A stretch of 64,000 nucleotides of DNA, taken from Flagellimonas hadalis (GTDB lineage Bacteria; Bacteroidota; Bacteroidia; Flavobacteriales; Flavobacteriaceae). Each line of letters starts with the position of its first letter. Within the stretch, counting starts at the first letter, position 1. The stretch is taken from positions 293,478 to 357,477 of the forward strand of contig NZ_VNIK02000003.1 of the NCBI RefSeq assembly GCF_007785775.2, read 5' to 3'. Position numbers and translations under genes: made by a program. The notes under the pieces are model-generated. The model was not told the DNA's origin and made no database searches. It worked only from the letters and a program-made list of their open reading frames with translations. Below, one piece after another: positions 1-8,065 of this stretch.

Positions 1-301
1 AGCCCCAGAAATTGAAATTGCTCAGAAAATCACTGAACATCCGGGCCTTGAGCAGGCGTTGGGTGGAGTAATAGACTCCCGCGAAGATGGCGTTGCCCAC
101 GAACGCAAAGATCACCGCATTGGTGTGTAGGGGACGCAAACGTCCAAAACTCAACCACGGGATGCCCTCCGTAACATTCGGGAACAAGAACATGAAGGCC
201 AGTAAAAGCCCCACGGCCATACCTACCACGCCCCATAGCATGGTGGCGTACAAGAACTTTTGCACGATTTTGTTATCGTAGCGGAACTGCTGTATTTCCA
301 T
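1..301 (-). CDS. ccoN: cbb3-type cytochrome c oxidase subunit I, N-terminal part
   Basis: Only the first 100 codons lie in the window; the gene runs off the left edge. Reading the minus strand from ATG at 301 gives a protein opening MEIQQFRYDNKIVQKF, then a membrane helix (about residues 17-40) and the stretch LSFGRLRPLHTNAVIFAF, which carries the early histidine region typical of CcoN, the haem-copper catalytic subunit of the high-affinity cbb3 oxidase. The gene starts 2 bp after the ccoS stop, so it is co-transcribed with ccoS. In Bacteroidota the subunit is often fused to CcoO; that cannot be judged here. The family call is firm. Confidence 0.9.
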   Translation of the reverse strand, partial: MEIQQFRYDNKIVQKFLYATMLWGVVGMAVGLLLAFMFLFPNVTEGIPWLSFGRLRPLHTNAVIFAFVGNAIFAGVYYSTQRLLKARMFSDFLSNFNFWG

Positions 302-303
302 AT

Positions 304-513
304 TTATTGGTTTGTACTATTTTCTGTTTGATTTTTTCCTTTGATCTGATCGGTTCCGTTGGCCTCCCCCACTACCTCATCCTCAAAGAGCATGCGTACC
401 GAAGGGGTATAGGTGTCATCATATTGTCCTTTTCTGACCGATAGGACAAATGCTGCAAAAAAGACCACTGCCACTAAGATGCTGATGGCCAACAACACAT
501 AAATAACACTCAT
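304..513 (-). CDS. ccoS: cbb3 oxidase assembly protein CcoS
   Basis: A 69-residue protein with one N-terminal membrane helix (about residues 3-25) followed by the short motif VRKGQYDD and an acidic tail, the usual shape of CcoS. CcoS is needed to insert haem and copper into the cbb3 oxidase. It lies between the copper ATPase gene and ccoN on the same strand, the standard neighbourhood. ATG at 513 is the only sensible start. A promoter and an Fnr-like palindrome sit directly upstream (533-575), so ccoS probably heads the ccoS-ccoN transcript as well as being read from the ATPase gene. Confidence 0.92.
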   Translation of the reverse strand: MSVIYVLLAISILVAVVFFAAFVLSVRKGQYDDTYTPSVRMLFEDEVVGEANGTDQIKGKNQTENSTNQ

Positions 514-532
514 ACCTGCCTTAATTTGAGGG

Positions 533-575
533 TAAAACTACTGTGATGGTACGTTGAAAAGAATGATATATATCA
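533..575 (-). promoter_or_regulatory. Fnr-like box and -7 element of the ccoS-ccoN promoter
   Basis: The palindrome TGATATATATCA (564-575) overlaps the stop codon of the ATPase gene. On the minus strand it is followed by TAGTTTTA (540-533), a 7/8 match to the Bacteroidota -7 element TAnnTTTG. The palindrome centre lies 29.5 bp before the -7 element, about -43 from the expected start, where a class II activator binds. Confidence 0.65.
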
Positions 576-2960
576 GCTTTTAGGATTTTTTAATCCGTTG
601 CCCAAAAAATTGGTCGCCACAGTGGTAAAGACCACAATACTGATGGAGCTCAAAGGCATCAATATAGCCGCAATGACGGGTTGCAACTGGCCCGTTACGG
701 CAAAGTACACCCCGACCACATTGTAGCACAGGGAGAGCAAAAAGCTCATTTTGATGACCCGGATGGATTTTTGCGAGAGGTGGATGAACTTGGGCAACAG
801 GGACATCCGTGAAGCATCCAATATGCCATCACAGGCCGGCGAGAACACATTGATGTTCTCCGATATGGCAATGCCCACATTGCTCTGCGCCAAAGCCCCG
901 GCATCGTTCAGCCCATCGCCCACCATGAGCACATTGTGCCCCTCCTGCAATCCTTTGATATATTCCAGTTTATCCTCAGGTTTTTGGTTGAACAGCATTT
1001 GGGTCTTTTGCGGGAGCAGTTCTTGCAGTTGGTGTCGTTCACCATCATTGTCCCCGGAAAGTATGCCCAGTTCCAAATGCTGCCCAAGCGTTTCAAAAAC
1101 TCGGTCTATGCCTTCCCTGTAGGTGTTCTTGAACACAAAACGCCCTTTGATGTCCTCGTCCGCACGCACATAGACCGAGGTGTCGGCCACATGGATGGAC
1201 GGTTCTTTCCCCACATAGATAGCAGACCCCACTTTAATGGAATGTTCCTTGGCCCTTCCCTCCAGACCTTTGCCTGTATGTTCCTGGAATTCATCCAAGG
1301 TCATAATGGCATTCGACTTGAGTATATCGTACAGTGATCGGCTCAAGGGATGGTTGGATGCCCTGAGCGTGGTTTTCAGTAGGGCTGTTTCCTCCTGGGT
1401 CAATTCCACCCCTTCATAGAGGATGGTGTCCTTTTTATTGGTGGTCAATGTGCCCGTTTTATCAAAAATGGCCATATCGATTTTGGCCAAGCGTTCTATA
1501 ACACTTGCATTTTTCAGGTAGAATTTGTGCTTCCCAAAGATGCGGAGCATATTGCCCAGCGTGAAGGGTGCTGCCAACGCAATGGCACAGGGACAGGCAA
1601 TGATCAAAACGGAAGTGAACACATTAAGGGCCATACCGGGCCTATAGACCAGCCAAAAAACAGTGGCCAATAGGGCTATGGTGAGAACGGCGGCGGTGAA
1701 ACGCTTCCCGATACTGTCCGTCAAGGTTTGGAACTGGCTTGCCCTGTCCTTGGAAAAAACGGAATTGCCCCACAATTGGGTCAGGTAGCTCTGCGAAACG
1801 GACTTCAGCACCTCTACTTCCAAAATTCCGGCCATTTGCCTTCCCCCAGCGAACAGCTTATCGCCAGATTGTTTGTGGACCGCATCGGACTCCCCTGTCA
1901 CAAAACTGTAGTCTATCTGGGCCGCTCCCTTGATCAACACACAATCCACGGGTATGATCTCGTGGCTTCGGATCAGGATCCGATCCCCCACATCCACTTT
2001 ATAGACCTGTACGTTCTCCTCTTTGCCGTCCTGCATCAAACGGGTCACCGCCATAGGGAAATAGGATTTGTAGTCCCGCTCAAAAGAAAGGTAGGCATAG
2101 GTTTTCTGCTGAAAGAATTTCCCCAACAACAGAAAGAACACCAAACCGGTAAGACTATCAAAAAACCCGGAACCCAAATCGAAGATGATATCGACAGTGC
2201 TTCGTATGAAAAGTGCCAGAATGCCCAATGCGATGGGCACATCGATATTGAGCAGCTTGGTCCGAAGCCCTTTATAAGCTGCTGTAAAGTAATCCTGACC
2301 TGCATAGAAGACCACAGGCAGGGAAAAGGCGAACATCAACCAGCGGAAAACCGGTTTGTATTGGTCCAGCCAGAATTCCTCCACCTCAAAATATTCCGGG
2401 AAGGAAAGCAGCATCACATTGCCAAAGGCAAAACCTGCGACCCCCAACTTGTAGATGAGCGAGCGGTCCACCCTATGGCTTTTCTTGTTGTATTCTTCCA
2501 AAGAGATATAGGGCTCGTACCCTATGCTCCCCAACAAGAGCACCAAGGTCTTCAGGGAAAAATCGGCTGTCCTGTAGGTGACACGGATGGTCTTTTTGGG
2601 AAAATCCACTTGGGACGCTGTGATGGACTTGTGCAAACGGTTCAGGTTTTCCAATACCCAGATGCAAGAGCTACAGTGAATGGTGGGAATGCCCAGGTTC
2701 ACCACCTGCACGCCTTCTTCATTGAACTCCACCAACTGTCCCACGATTTCCTGATTGTCCAGAAAATCATATTTCTTGGTGATCTCATTGGGCGTGGTCC
2801 CGGCCTTGGCCTCTATCTCATAATAGGCGGATAGGCCGTTGGAAGTGAAAATTTCGTACACGGTCTTGCAGCCATTGCAACAAAAATCCTTTTCATCATA
2901 GTGCACCGTGCCATTTCCACACTCATCCCCACAATGGTAACAGGTCGTGTTTGCCATCAT
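573..2960 (-). CDS. ccoI: Copper-translocating P1B-type ATPase for cbb3 oxidase assembly
   Basis: A 795-residue heavy-metal ATPase. The N-terminus has a Cys-rich metal-binding module (Cys 7, 10, 14, 27, 28, 31), then an HMA domain with CSSC at 96-99. Further along are the actuator TGES (355-358), the membrane CPC motif (456-458), the phosphorylated Asp500 in DKTGT and the hinge GDGLNDAGA. CPC marks a Cu(I) pump; the extra Cys module and the adjoining ccoS and ccoN genes mark it as the CcoI/FixI branch, which supplies copper to the cbb3 oxidase rather than only detoxifying. It is divergent from the Fnr-family regulator and shares its operator. FixI and CcoI are synonyms. The ATG at 2960 fits the family N-terminus. 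Confidence 0.93.
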   Translation of the reverse strand: MMANTTCYHCGDECGNGTVHYDEKDFCCNGCKTVYEIFTSNGLSAYYEIEAKAGTTPNEITKKYDFLDNQEIVGQLVEFNEEGVQVVNLGIPTIHCSSCIWVLENLNRLHKSITASQVDFPKKTIRVTYRTADFSLKTLVLLLGSIGYEPYISLEEYNKKSHRVDRSLIYKLGVAGFAFGNVMLLSFPEYFEVEEFWLDQYKPVFRWLMFAFSLPVVFYAGQDYFTAAYKGLRTKLLNIDVPIALGILALFIRSTVDIIFDLGSGFFDSLTGLVFFLLLGKFFQQKTYAYLSFERDYKSYFPMAVTRLMQDGKEENVQVYKVDVGDRILIRSHEIIPVDCVLIKGAAQIDYSFVTGESDAVHKQSGDKLFAGGRQMAGILEVEVLKSVSQSYLTQLWGNSVFSKDRASQFQTLTDSIGKRFTAAVLTIALLATVFWLVYRPGMALNVFTSVLIIACPCAIALAAPFTLGNMLRIFGKHKFYLKNASVIERLAKIDMAIFDKTGTLTTNKKDTILYEGVELTQEETALLKTTLRASNHPLSRSLYDILKSNAIMTLDEFQEHTGKGLEGRAKEHSIKVGSAIYVGKEPSIHVADTSVYVRADEDIKGRFVFKNTYREGIDRVFETLGQHLELGILSGDNDGERHQLQELLPQKTQMLFNQKPEDKLEYIKGLQEGHNVLMVGDGLNDAGALAQSNVGIAISENINVFSPACDGILDASRMSLLPKFIHLSQKSIRVIKMSFLLSLCYNVVGVYFAVTGQLQPVIAAILMPLSSISIVVFTTVATNFLGNGLKNPKS

Positions 2961-2985
2961 TGAACATTTGCTTTATACCTGGGCA

Positions 2986-3059
2986 CAAAGTTGTAATACG
3001 ATTCCTCATAAAAATATGATATTTATCAGTTTATACCCAATTACCAACCCTTAAATTTG
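2986..3059. promoter_or_regulatory. Divergent promoter region with one Fnr-like box shared by ccoI and the regulator
   Basis: TGATATTTATCA (3017-3028) is a 12-bp palindrome with TGAT/ATCA half-sites. To its right, TAAATTTG (3052-3059) is a perfect -7 element for the regulator gene. To its left on the minus strand, CAACTTTG (2993-2986) is a near-match for ccoI. Both -7 elements begin exactly 29.5 bp from the palindrome centre, so one bound dimer could act on both genes. Confidence 0.65.
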
Positions 3060-3082
3060 TCCTCTCAGGTAAACTAATCCAC

Positions 3083-3772
3083 ATGGAAAGCAGATGTGAA
3101 AATTGTATCATAAGACAGTTCAATTCGCTCCGGGCCATGAGCAAGGAAGAATTGAAGACGGTATCCGACTCCAAGACCACAAAGATCATTAAAAAAGGCC
3201 AGCCCCTTTTTGAGGAGGGCGACAAGCTCAATGGGGTCTATTGTGTTCGCAACGGGGTCTCCAAACTTTCCAAACTAAGCGCAAACGGCAAAGACCAGAT
3301 CGTAAAATTGGCCACCAAAGGTGAAGTTCTTGGCCAGCGCTCGGTAATAGCCGAGGAGAGCACCAATCTTTCCGCGATTGCCGTAAGTGATATGGAAGTC
3401 TGTTTTATTCCAAAGGAAAGCATTACCCACACCCTTCAAAGGAACCCCAATTTCACCTTGGAAGTGTTGAGGCACATGGCACACGACCTGAAGGAAGCGG
3501 ACGATGTGATTGTGAACATCTCCCAAAAAACCGTGAAACAGCGGGTAGCCGAGGCCTTTCTATATCTAAGGAACAACTTTGGGGAGGACAAGGACGGCTT
3601 TTTGGCCCTTACCCTGTCCCGGGAGGACATCTCCAATGTAGTGGGCACGGCAACGGAATCTGCCATCAGGATCATTTCGGAATTCAAGAAAAAAGGGCTT
3701 ATCCATACCTCTGGCAAAAAAATAGGCATTAAAGATGAGCGCAAACTCATCGAAATGGTGGAAGGCTTCTAA
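3083..3772 (+). CDS. Crp/Fnr-family transcriptional regulator
   Basis: A 229-residue protein with a cyclic-nucleotide-type beta roll (about 25-120), a dimer helix and a C-terminal winged helix (about 165-215). In the recognition helix, TESAIR keeps the Glu and Arg that read the GA core in Crp and Fnr, in keeping with the TGA half-sites found nearby. Cys5 and Cys8 form a CxxC pair at the N-terminus, but the full four-Cys iron-sulfur set of E. coli Fnr is not evident, so the sensed signal (oxygen, redox or NO) is uncertain. Its position beside cbb3 genes suggests control of microaerobic respiration, including itself. ATG at 3083 follows a clear promoter. Confidence 0.88.
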   Translation: MESRCENCIIRQFNSLRAMSKEELKTVSDSKTTKIIKKGQPLFEEGDKLNGVYCVRNGVSKLSKLSANGKDQIVKLATKGEVLGQRSVIAEESTNLSAIAVSDMEVCFIPKESITHTLQRNPNFTLEVLRHMAHDLKEADDVIVNISQKTVKQRVAEAFLYLRNNFGEDKDGFLALTLSREDISNVVGTATESAIRIISEFKKKGLIHTSGKKIGIKDERKLIEMVEGF

Positions 3773-3787
3773 GGGACTTCCAAAACC

Positions 3788-3830
3788 TGACAATTGTCAT
3801 AGTATCCCCATCGCCGCAAGGCTAATTTTA
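3788..3830 (+). promoter_or_regulatory. Fnr-like box and -7 element of the universal stress gene
   Basis: TGACAATTGTCA (3788-3799) is a perfect 12-bp palindrome with TGAC/GTCA half-sites. TAATTTTA (3823-3830) matches the Bacteroidota -7 element at 7 of 8 positions and begins 29.5 bp from the palindrome centre, the same spacing as in the three cco/fnr promoters. Confidence 0.55.
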
Positions 3831-3852
3831 TCGCATCTAAAAATTTCGTCAG

Positions 3853-4767
3853 ATGCAAAGGATTCTCATACCCACGGATTTTTCGGAAAATGCCTGGAAC
3901 GCCATTGATTATGCGATGCAGCTTTTCCGCAACAAGCGTTGTACTTTTTATCTGCTGAACACCTATACGCCCGTGATTCCGAGCAGTCGTTTCATGGCCA
4001 AAATGATCGATGGCGTTCGCATAGTGGATGCCGTGAGGGACACTTCTGAGAGGGGACTGCAAAAAACGGTGGCACGAATCAAGGACAAGTACAGGAATCC
4101 CAACCACAGTTTTGAAACGATTTCTTCCTTCAATCTTTTGGCGGAAGAGGTCAAGGACATTGTGGCCTCTTTCGGCATCCATTTGGTGATTACGGGAACC
4201 AAGGGAGCTTCCGGAGCGGATGAGGTTTTTATGGGGAGCAACACGGTCCGCATGATAAAAAGTGCCAAAAAATGCCCCATCTTGGCCATTCCCCATCATT
4301 TTGAGTTCGTTACGCCCACCGAAATCGCTTTTGCAACGGATTTTACCCGGTTCTATACTACCTCGGAACTATCGCCCCTCATCGAAATTGCAAAAATGTT
4401 CCGGGCCACCGTTCGGATCGTGCATGTTCAGTACAGTATCAAGGCTTTGACGGAACTCCAACAGTTCAACCTGAACATGTTGCGGAGGTATTTGGGTGGT
4501 GTGGAACACTATGTGCACACGGTCTCTGAGCTCAACTCGATTTCACAGACACTGGAAATGTTCTCCCAAGAACTGGACATCCACTTGCTGGCCATGCTGA
4601 ACTACCAGCACAGTTATATGGAAAAAATGACCCGTGAGCCCATTGTGAAACGAACTGCTTTCCATACGCAGATCCCCCTGTTGGTCATTCCTGAATTGAG
4701 CATGGAGGGAATCTCTTCCGAGAAGGAGGAAGAGGAAGAAGAACAGAGTATACAGGCACATAATTGA
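3853..4767 (+). CDS. Universal stress protein with two Usp domains
   Basis: A 304-residue cytoplasmic protein made of two UspA folds in tandem: the first opens MQRILIPTDFSENAWNAIDYA and runs to about residue 145, and the second starts near EIAFATDFTRFY. The first domain has GTKGASG followed by GSNTVRMI, resembling the nucleotide-binding loop of ATP-binding Usp proteins; the second domain is more degenerate. The C-terminus is a run of Glu. Usp proteins are often induced under low oxygen or growth arrest, and this gene follows the Fnr-family regulator and carries a similar operator, so it is probably part of the same response. The exact biochemical role is unknown. Confidence 0.88.
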   Translation: MQRILIPTDFSENAWNAIDYAMQLFRNKRCTFYLLNTYTPVIPSSRFMAKMIDGVRIVDAVRDTSERGLQKTVARIKDKYRNPNHSFETISSFNLLAEEVKDIVASFGIHLVITGTKGASGADEVFMGSNTVRMIKSAKKCPILAIPHHFEFVTPTEIAFATDFTRFYTTSELSPLIEIAKMFRATVRIVHVQYSIKALTELQQFNLNMLRRYLGGVEHYVHTVSELNSISQTLEMFSQELDIHLLAMLNYQHSYMEKMTREPIVKRTAFHTQIPLLVIPELSMEGISSEKEEEEEEQSIQAHN

Positions 4768-4821
4768 TCATCTTGTCCTTATCTTTATGTTTTCCCCGAT
4801 ACCATCGGGCCCAATAAGACT

Positions 4822-5769
4822 ATGGACAAACAACAACTTATTGACTGTCACGAGCGGATAAAGCCTTTTATCCACAATACACCAGTGCTAACTTCCCATT
4901 TGATGGATGAGATGGCAGGGGCCCAATTGTTCTTCAAATGTGAAAATTTTCAAAGGATGGGTGCCTTTAAGATGCGGGGAGCGGCCAATGCCATCATGCA
5001 ATTGACCGAAGGACAAAAACGGAACGGGGTGGTCACCCACTCCTCCGGAAACTTTGCACAGGCACTTTCCCTAGCGGCCCAAAGCCTTGGCGTAAAGGCC
5101 CATATTGTGATGCCCAAAAATGCGCCACAGGTGAAGAAAGATGCAGTTCGGGGCTATGGGGGCATCATTGTGGAATGCGAACCTACCCTACAGGCCCGGG
5201 AACACGAATCCAAACAAATTGAAGAAAAATACGGGGCCACCTTTATCCACCCTTCCAATGACGATGCGGTCATTTTGGGACAAGGGACCGCAGGCAAGGA
5301 GTTATTGGAACTACATCCAGACCTCGATTACGTAATCACCCCTGTTGGTGGTGGCGGGTTGATTGCGGGTACCGCCCTTGCTGTTGCCTATTTTGGGAAA
5401 AATTGCAAAACGATCGGTGGGGAACCTTTTGAAGTGGATGACGCCTACAGGTCGCTCCTGAGTGGGACCATTGAGGGGAACACGACCATCAACACTACTG
5501 CCGATGGACTTAAGACCCAATTGGGGGACCGAAATTTTCCCATCATCCAAAAGCATGTGGAGCGAATCATCCGGGTAACGGAAGAGGAAATTGTATCTGC
5601 CATGCGATTGATCTGGGAACGGTTGAAAATAGTCTGTGAACCATCAAGTGCCGTCGCCCTGGCCGCCATCCTCAGGGAAAAAGAAGCGTTTAAGAACCAA
5701 AAACTCGGGGTTATCATTTCCGGCGGAAATGTGGATCTGGACCATTTGCCCTTCCAAAAGAATTTTTAG
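4822..5769 (+). CDS. PLP-dependent threonine/serine dehydratase or serine racemase
   Basis: A 315-residue fold-type II PLP enzyme. Lys50 in GAFKMRGA is the Schiff-base lysine, SSGNFAQA binds the substrate carboxylate, and GGGGLIAG (about residues 176-183) binds the cofactor phosphate. There is no C-terminal ACT regulatory domain, so it is the short catabolic form rather than the isoleucine-feedback IlvA. Members of this branch act as threonine ammonia-lyase, serine dehydratase or serine racemase, and sequence reading alone cannot choose. The stop codon overlaps the convergent histidine kinase gene by 4 bp. Confidence 0.85.
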   Translation: MDKQQLIDCHERIKPFIHNTPVLTSHLMDEMAGAQLFFKCENFQRMGAFKMRGAANAIMQLTEGQKRNGVVTHSSGNFAQALSLAAQSLGVKAHIVMPKNAPQVKKDAVRGYGGIIVECEPTLQAREHESKQIEEKYGATFIHPSNDDAVILGQGTAGKELLELHPDLDYVITPVGGGGLIAGTALAVAYFGKNCKTIGGEPFEVDDAYRSLLSGTIEGNTTINTTADGLKTQLGDRNFPIIQKHVERIIRVTEEEIVSAMRLIWERLKIVCEPSSAVALAAILREKEAFKNQKLGVIISGGNVDLDHLPFQKNF

Positions 5770-7241
5770 TGGTGCTTCTCGAAGTGAACAATAAAAGTGG
5801 TACCGACCTCCTTCTCGCTCAACACCCCAATTTTTCCGTTCATGGCTTCTACTTGTGTCTTTACCAGATAAAGTCCCAGGCCCTTTCCTTCGGTAGCTCC
5901 ACTGAGCCTTCCATACATGTTGAAGATTTTGCGTTCCTTCTCGGGGGTGAGCTCCATACCGATCCCGTTGTCCGACACCCTTAGGATGATGTAACCACTG
6001 TTCTCTTCAGTGACCAATTGGATGATGGGCGGCACGCCTTCCTTGGCATAGTGGATGGCGTTCAGGATCAGGTTATAGAAAATGTTCACCATATAGCTCT
6101 TAAGGCCGAATATGGTTTCTGCTTCGGAAAAATCGGTATTGACGGTTGCCTTTGCACGAATGATCTCCTCGGAGAGCAGACCATCCACATCTTTCATCAC
6201 ATCGGTCAATTTAATCTCCCTGAACCGCTCCCTGTCGGCATTTTTAAGGGATAAGGAAAGATTGAGGTCCTTTATGGTCTGGTCCAATGCCTCAGTGGTA
6301 TTTTCTATCTTTCTTACAATGTCATCGTTCATTGGGTCCTTGCCCCAATCGTATATTTTGGACAACATCAACAGATTGGATATGGGTCCCCGCAAATTGT
6401 GCGATATGATCCTTACAAAGTTTTGGAGCTCATTGTTTTGTTGCACTACCTGTTGCTTGGTCATTACTTCCAAGGTGACATCCTGGGTAGTGCCCGCCAT
6501 TCGCACGGGATTGCCAAGCTCATCATAAAATGTTCGCCCTTTTTGGTGTACATATCTTATTTCGCCATCACCAACAATGACCCTGTGCACAATATCGTGT
6601 ATGGCGTTTTTCTGTATGCTCGTATCCACATCCTTTTGAAAAGCCTCCCTATCCTCTGGATGGATAATTTCCATCAGCGAGGCAAAGCTGGCCTTGAATT
6701 CCTTCGGGTTCTGATGAAAAATGTGGTACAGTTGATTGGACCAAATAATTTCGTCCTTGATCATGTCCCATTCCCAGTGCCCCACATTTGCGATGCGCTG
6801 TGCTTCCCTATACTTCCGCTCGCTGTCCCATAACTTATGGATATTGCTCACCTCATCCGTAATATCCTTCTGCCAAATGCAACATCCGGCCACTTCTCCA
6901 GATACATCGATAAAAGGCTGGAACGAAAATTCGTGCACATAGGTATGGCCCTCTTCCTCAAAAGTGTGCTTGGCAGTGGTGGCGTAACGGTTGAGTGCTT
7001 TCTCGCACCCCTTATTGCAGGGATTGAAAAAGACCCCGTTTTGGTATATGGACCTAAGGTCCATTCCTTTTATGGGTTTCCCCAATTGCTCTTTTTTGAA
7101 CTTTTCCTCAAAAGAGGCATTATAGGCTGTTAGCTTATAGTCTTGGTCCATCGCCCAGACGACATCACCTCGATCTTCCACATTTTCGGCCTTGTTGTGT
7201 ATGAGAACCTGTTTCCGCTTCACTGCTAAAATTTTGACCAA
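5766..7241 (-). CDS. PAS-domain sensor histidine kinase
   Basis: Up to 491 residues with no membrane helices, so probably cytoplasmic. It has a degenerate first PAS domain (about 25-130), a second PAS with PAC (about 145-258), a HisKA region with His281 in ISHNLRGP, and an HATPase domain with the N box (NLILNAIHYA), DNGIGM and KGLGLYL. The start is unsure: the full frame opens with TTG at 7241, with GTG at 7223 as an alternative; the first ATG (7151) would cut into the first PAS. It lies 76 bp after a lone receiver gene and probably forms a pair with it. The signal is unknown; Cys75, Cys79, Cys120 and Cys121 in the first PAS are possible ligands. Confidence 0.88.
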   Translation of the reverse strand: MVKILAVKRKQVLIHNKAENVEDRGDVVWAMDQDYKLTAYNASFEEKFKKEQLGKPIKGMDLRSIYQNGVFFNPCNKGCEKALNRYATTAKHTFEEEGHTYVHEFSFQPFIDVSGEVAGCCIWQKDITDEVSNIHKLWDSERKYREAQRIANVGHWEWDMIKDEIIWSNQLYHIFHQNPKEFKASFASLMEIIHPEDREAFQKDVDTSIQKNAIHDIVHRVIVGDGEIRYVHQKGRTFYDELGNPVRMAGTTQDVTLEVMTKQQVVQQNNELQNFVRIISHNLRGPISNLLMLSKIYDWGKDPMNDDIVRKIENTTEALDQTIKDLNLSLSLKNADRERFREIKLTDVMKDVDGLLSEEIIRAKATVNTDFSEAETIFGLKSYMVNIFYNLILNAIHYAKEGVPPIIQLVTEENSGYIILRVSDNGIGMELTPEKERKIFNMYGRLSGATEGKGLGLYLVKTQVEAMNGKIGVLSEKEVGTTFIVHFEKHH

Positions 7242-7317
7242 GTAAACTTGTCCCGGCAGATTGGGGGTGGGTCGCCAAGATGGATTGAATGTTCAGGGAA
7301 TGATTTGTTTAAGGATT

Positions 7318-7707
7318 TTACTTGTATGAGCTTTGAAGATAGTCCTCCAAATGCTCTATACGCAAAGGCTTGGTTATAAATTCCTTGACGTACTTATTGA
7401 ACTTCTTGGCCTCCAGCCTATCTTCATCGGATTCAGAGGAAGTCACGAGCAACACCTCATTGGTCCTTGGAAAATTTTCGAGTGTCATAAATTCCAAAAA
7501 CTCGAAACCACTCATCTCGGGCATGTTGATGTCCAATAGGATCAATGTTTTCACATTAGGGTTATCCCTATATCGTAGATCATCGAGGGCCAATTCAGGA
7601 TTGGTAAAAGTTTTTACCCGATCCTCCATTCCCATTCTCCTGAAGTGTATGGTGTTTACAGTGTTCACCAAATCTTCATCATCGACTAGATAAATTTCCT
7701 TGTACAT
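7318..7707 (-). CDS. Single-domain response regulator
   Basis: A 129-residue CheY-like receiver with no output domain. Acidic residues 9-11 (DDE), the phospho-acceptor Asp59 in LLDINMPEMSG, the Thr/Ser pair in LLVTSSES and the Lys in FITKP are all present. Such stand-alone receivers often relay phosphate or bind a partner protein. It precedes the PAS histidine kinase on the same strand and is its likely partner. The LRYRDNPNVKTL insert before the acceptor strand is typical of receivers found in Rcp1-like families. ATG at 7707 is clear. Confidence 0.9.
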   Translation of the reverse strand: MYKEIYLVDDEDLVNTVNTIHFRRMGMEDRVKTFTNPELALDDLRYRDNPNVKTLILLDINMPEMSGFEFLEFMTLENFPRTNEVLLVTSSESDEDRLEAKKFNKYVKEFITKPLRIEHLEDYLQSSYK

Positions 7708-7844
7708 AATCTGTGTAATACTCCTTTAGTTGATTTTTGGTTTGTTTCACGCAAGGTCGAAATAAATTAAACATTTTTTGGCATACAGCATCCTTTTCTT
7801 TCAAAAAATATTGTTTATCCCCTTCATGAAACATGTATAAAAAC

Positions 7845-7875
7845 AAAAGAGCTTCCATTGGGGGAAGCTCTTTTT
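7845..7875 (-). terminator. Terminator of tRNA-Leu (works in both directions)
   Basis: GAGCTTCC (7849-7856) pairs with GGAAGCTC (7863-7870) across a six-base loop. On the minus strand the stem is followed by TTTTG and more T, 12 bp after the tRNA 3' end. On the plus strand it is followed by five T. Confidence 0.8.
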
Positions 7876-7886
7876 GTCTTTTGAAG

Positions 7887-7968
7887 TGCGGATGACAGGA
7901 ATCGAACCTGCACACCTTGCGGCACTAGATCCTAAGTCTAGCGTGTCTACCAGTTCCACCACATCCGC
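7887..7968 (-). tRNA. tRNA-Leu (anticodon UAG)
   Basis: An 82-nt minus-strand tRNA. The acceptor stem GCGGATG pairs with CATCCGC and the discriminator base is A. The anticodon stem CTAGA/TCTAG holds the loop CTTAGGA with anticodon TAG, which reads CUA leucine codons. A long variable arm (TGCCGCAAGGTGT region) fits leucine tRNA. The T arm GCAGG-TTCGATT-CCTGT is intact. CCA is not encoded. Confidence 0.97.
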
Positions 7969-8065
7969 GGAAAGGAGTGCAAATATAAATCAATTTTCCG
8001 ATTTGCAAATCCGATACCTTGAAAAACTTGTTTTTTGTACTTTTAGTGTCCTTTTTAAAATCTAT

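Noticed and set aside
1728..2834. A 368-codon plus-strand frame opposite the copper ATPase
   Set aside because: It is an antisense shadow of ccoI: the ATPase has every family motif on the other strand, and the shadow translation has no recognisable domain.
7874..8065. N-terminal extension of the M20 peptidase through the tRNA-Leu region
   Set aside because: The extra 64 codons overlap an intact tRNA gene on the other strand, and ATG at 8066 matches the family start.
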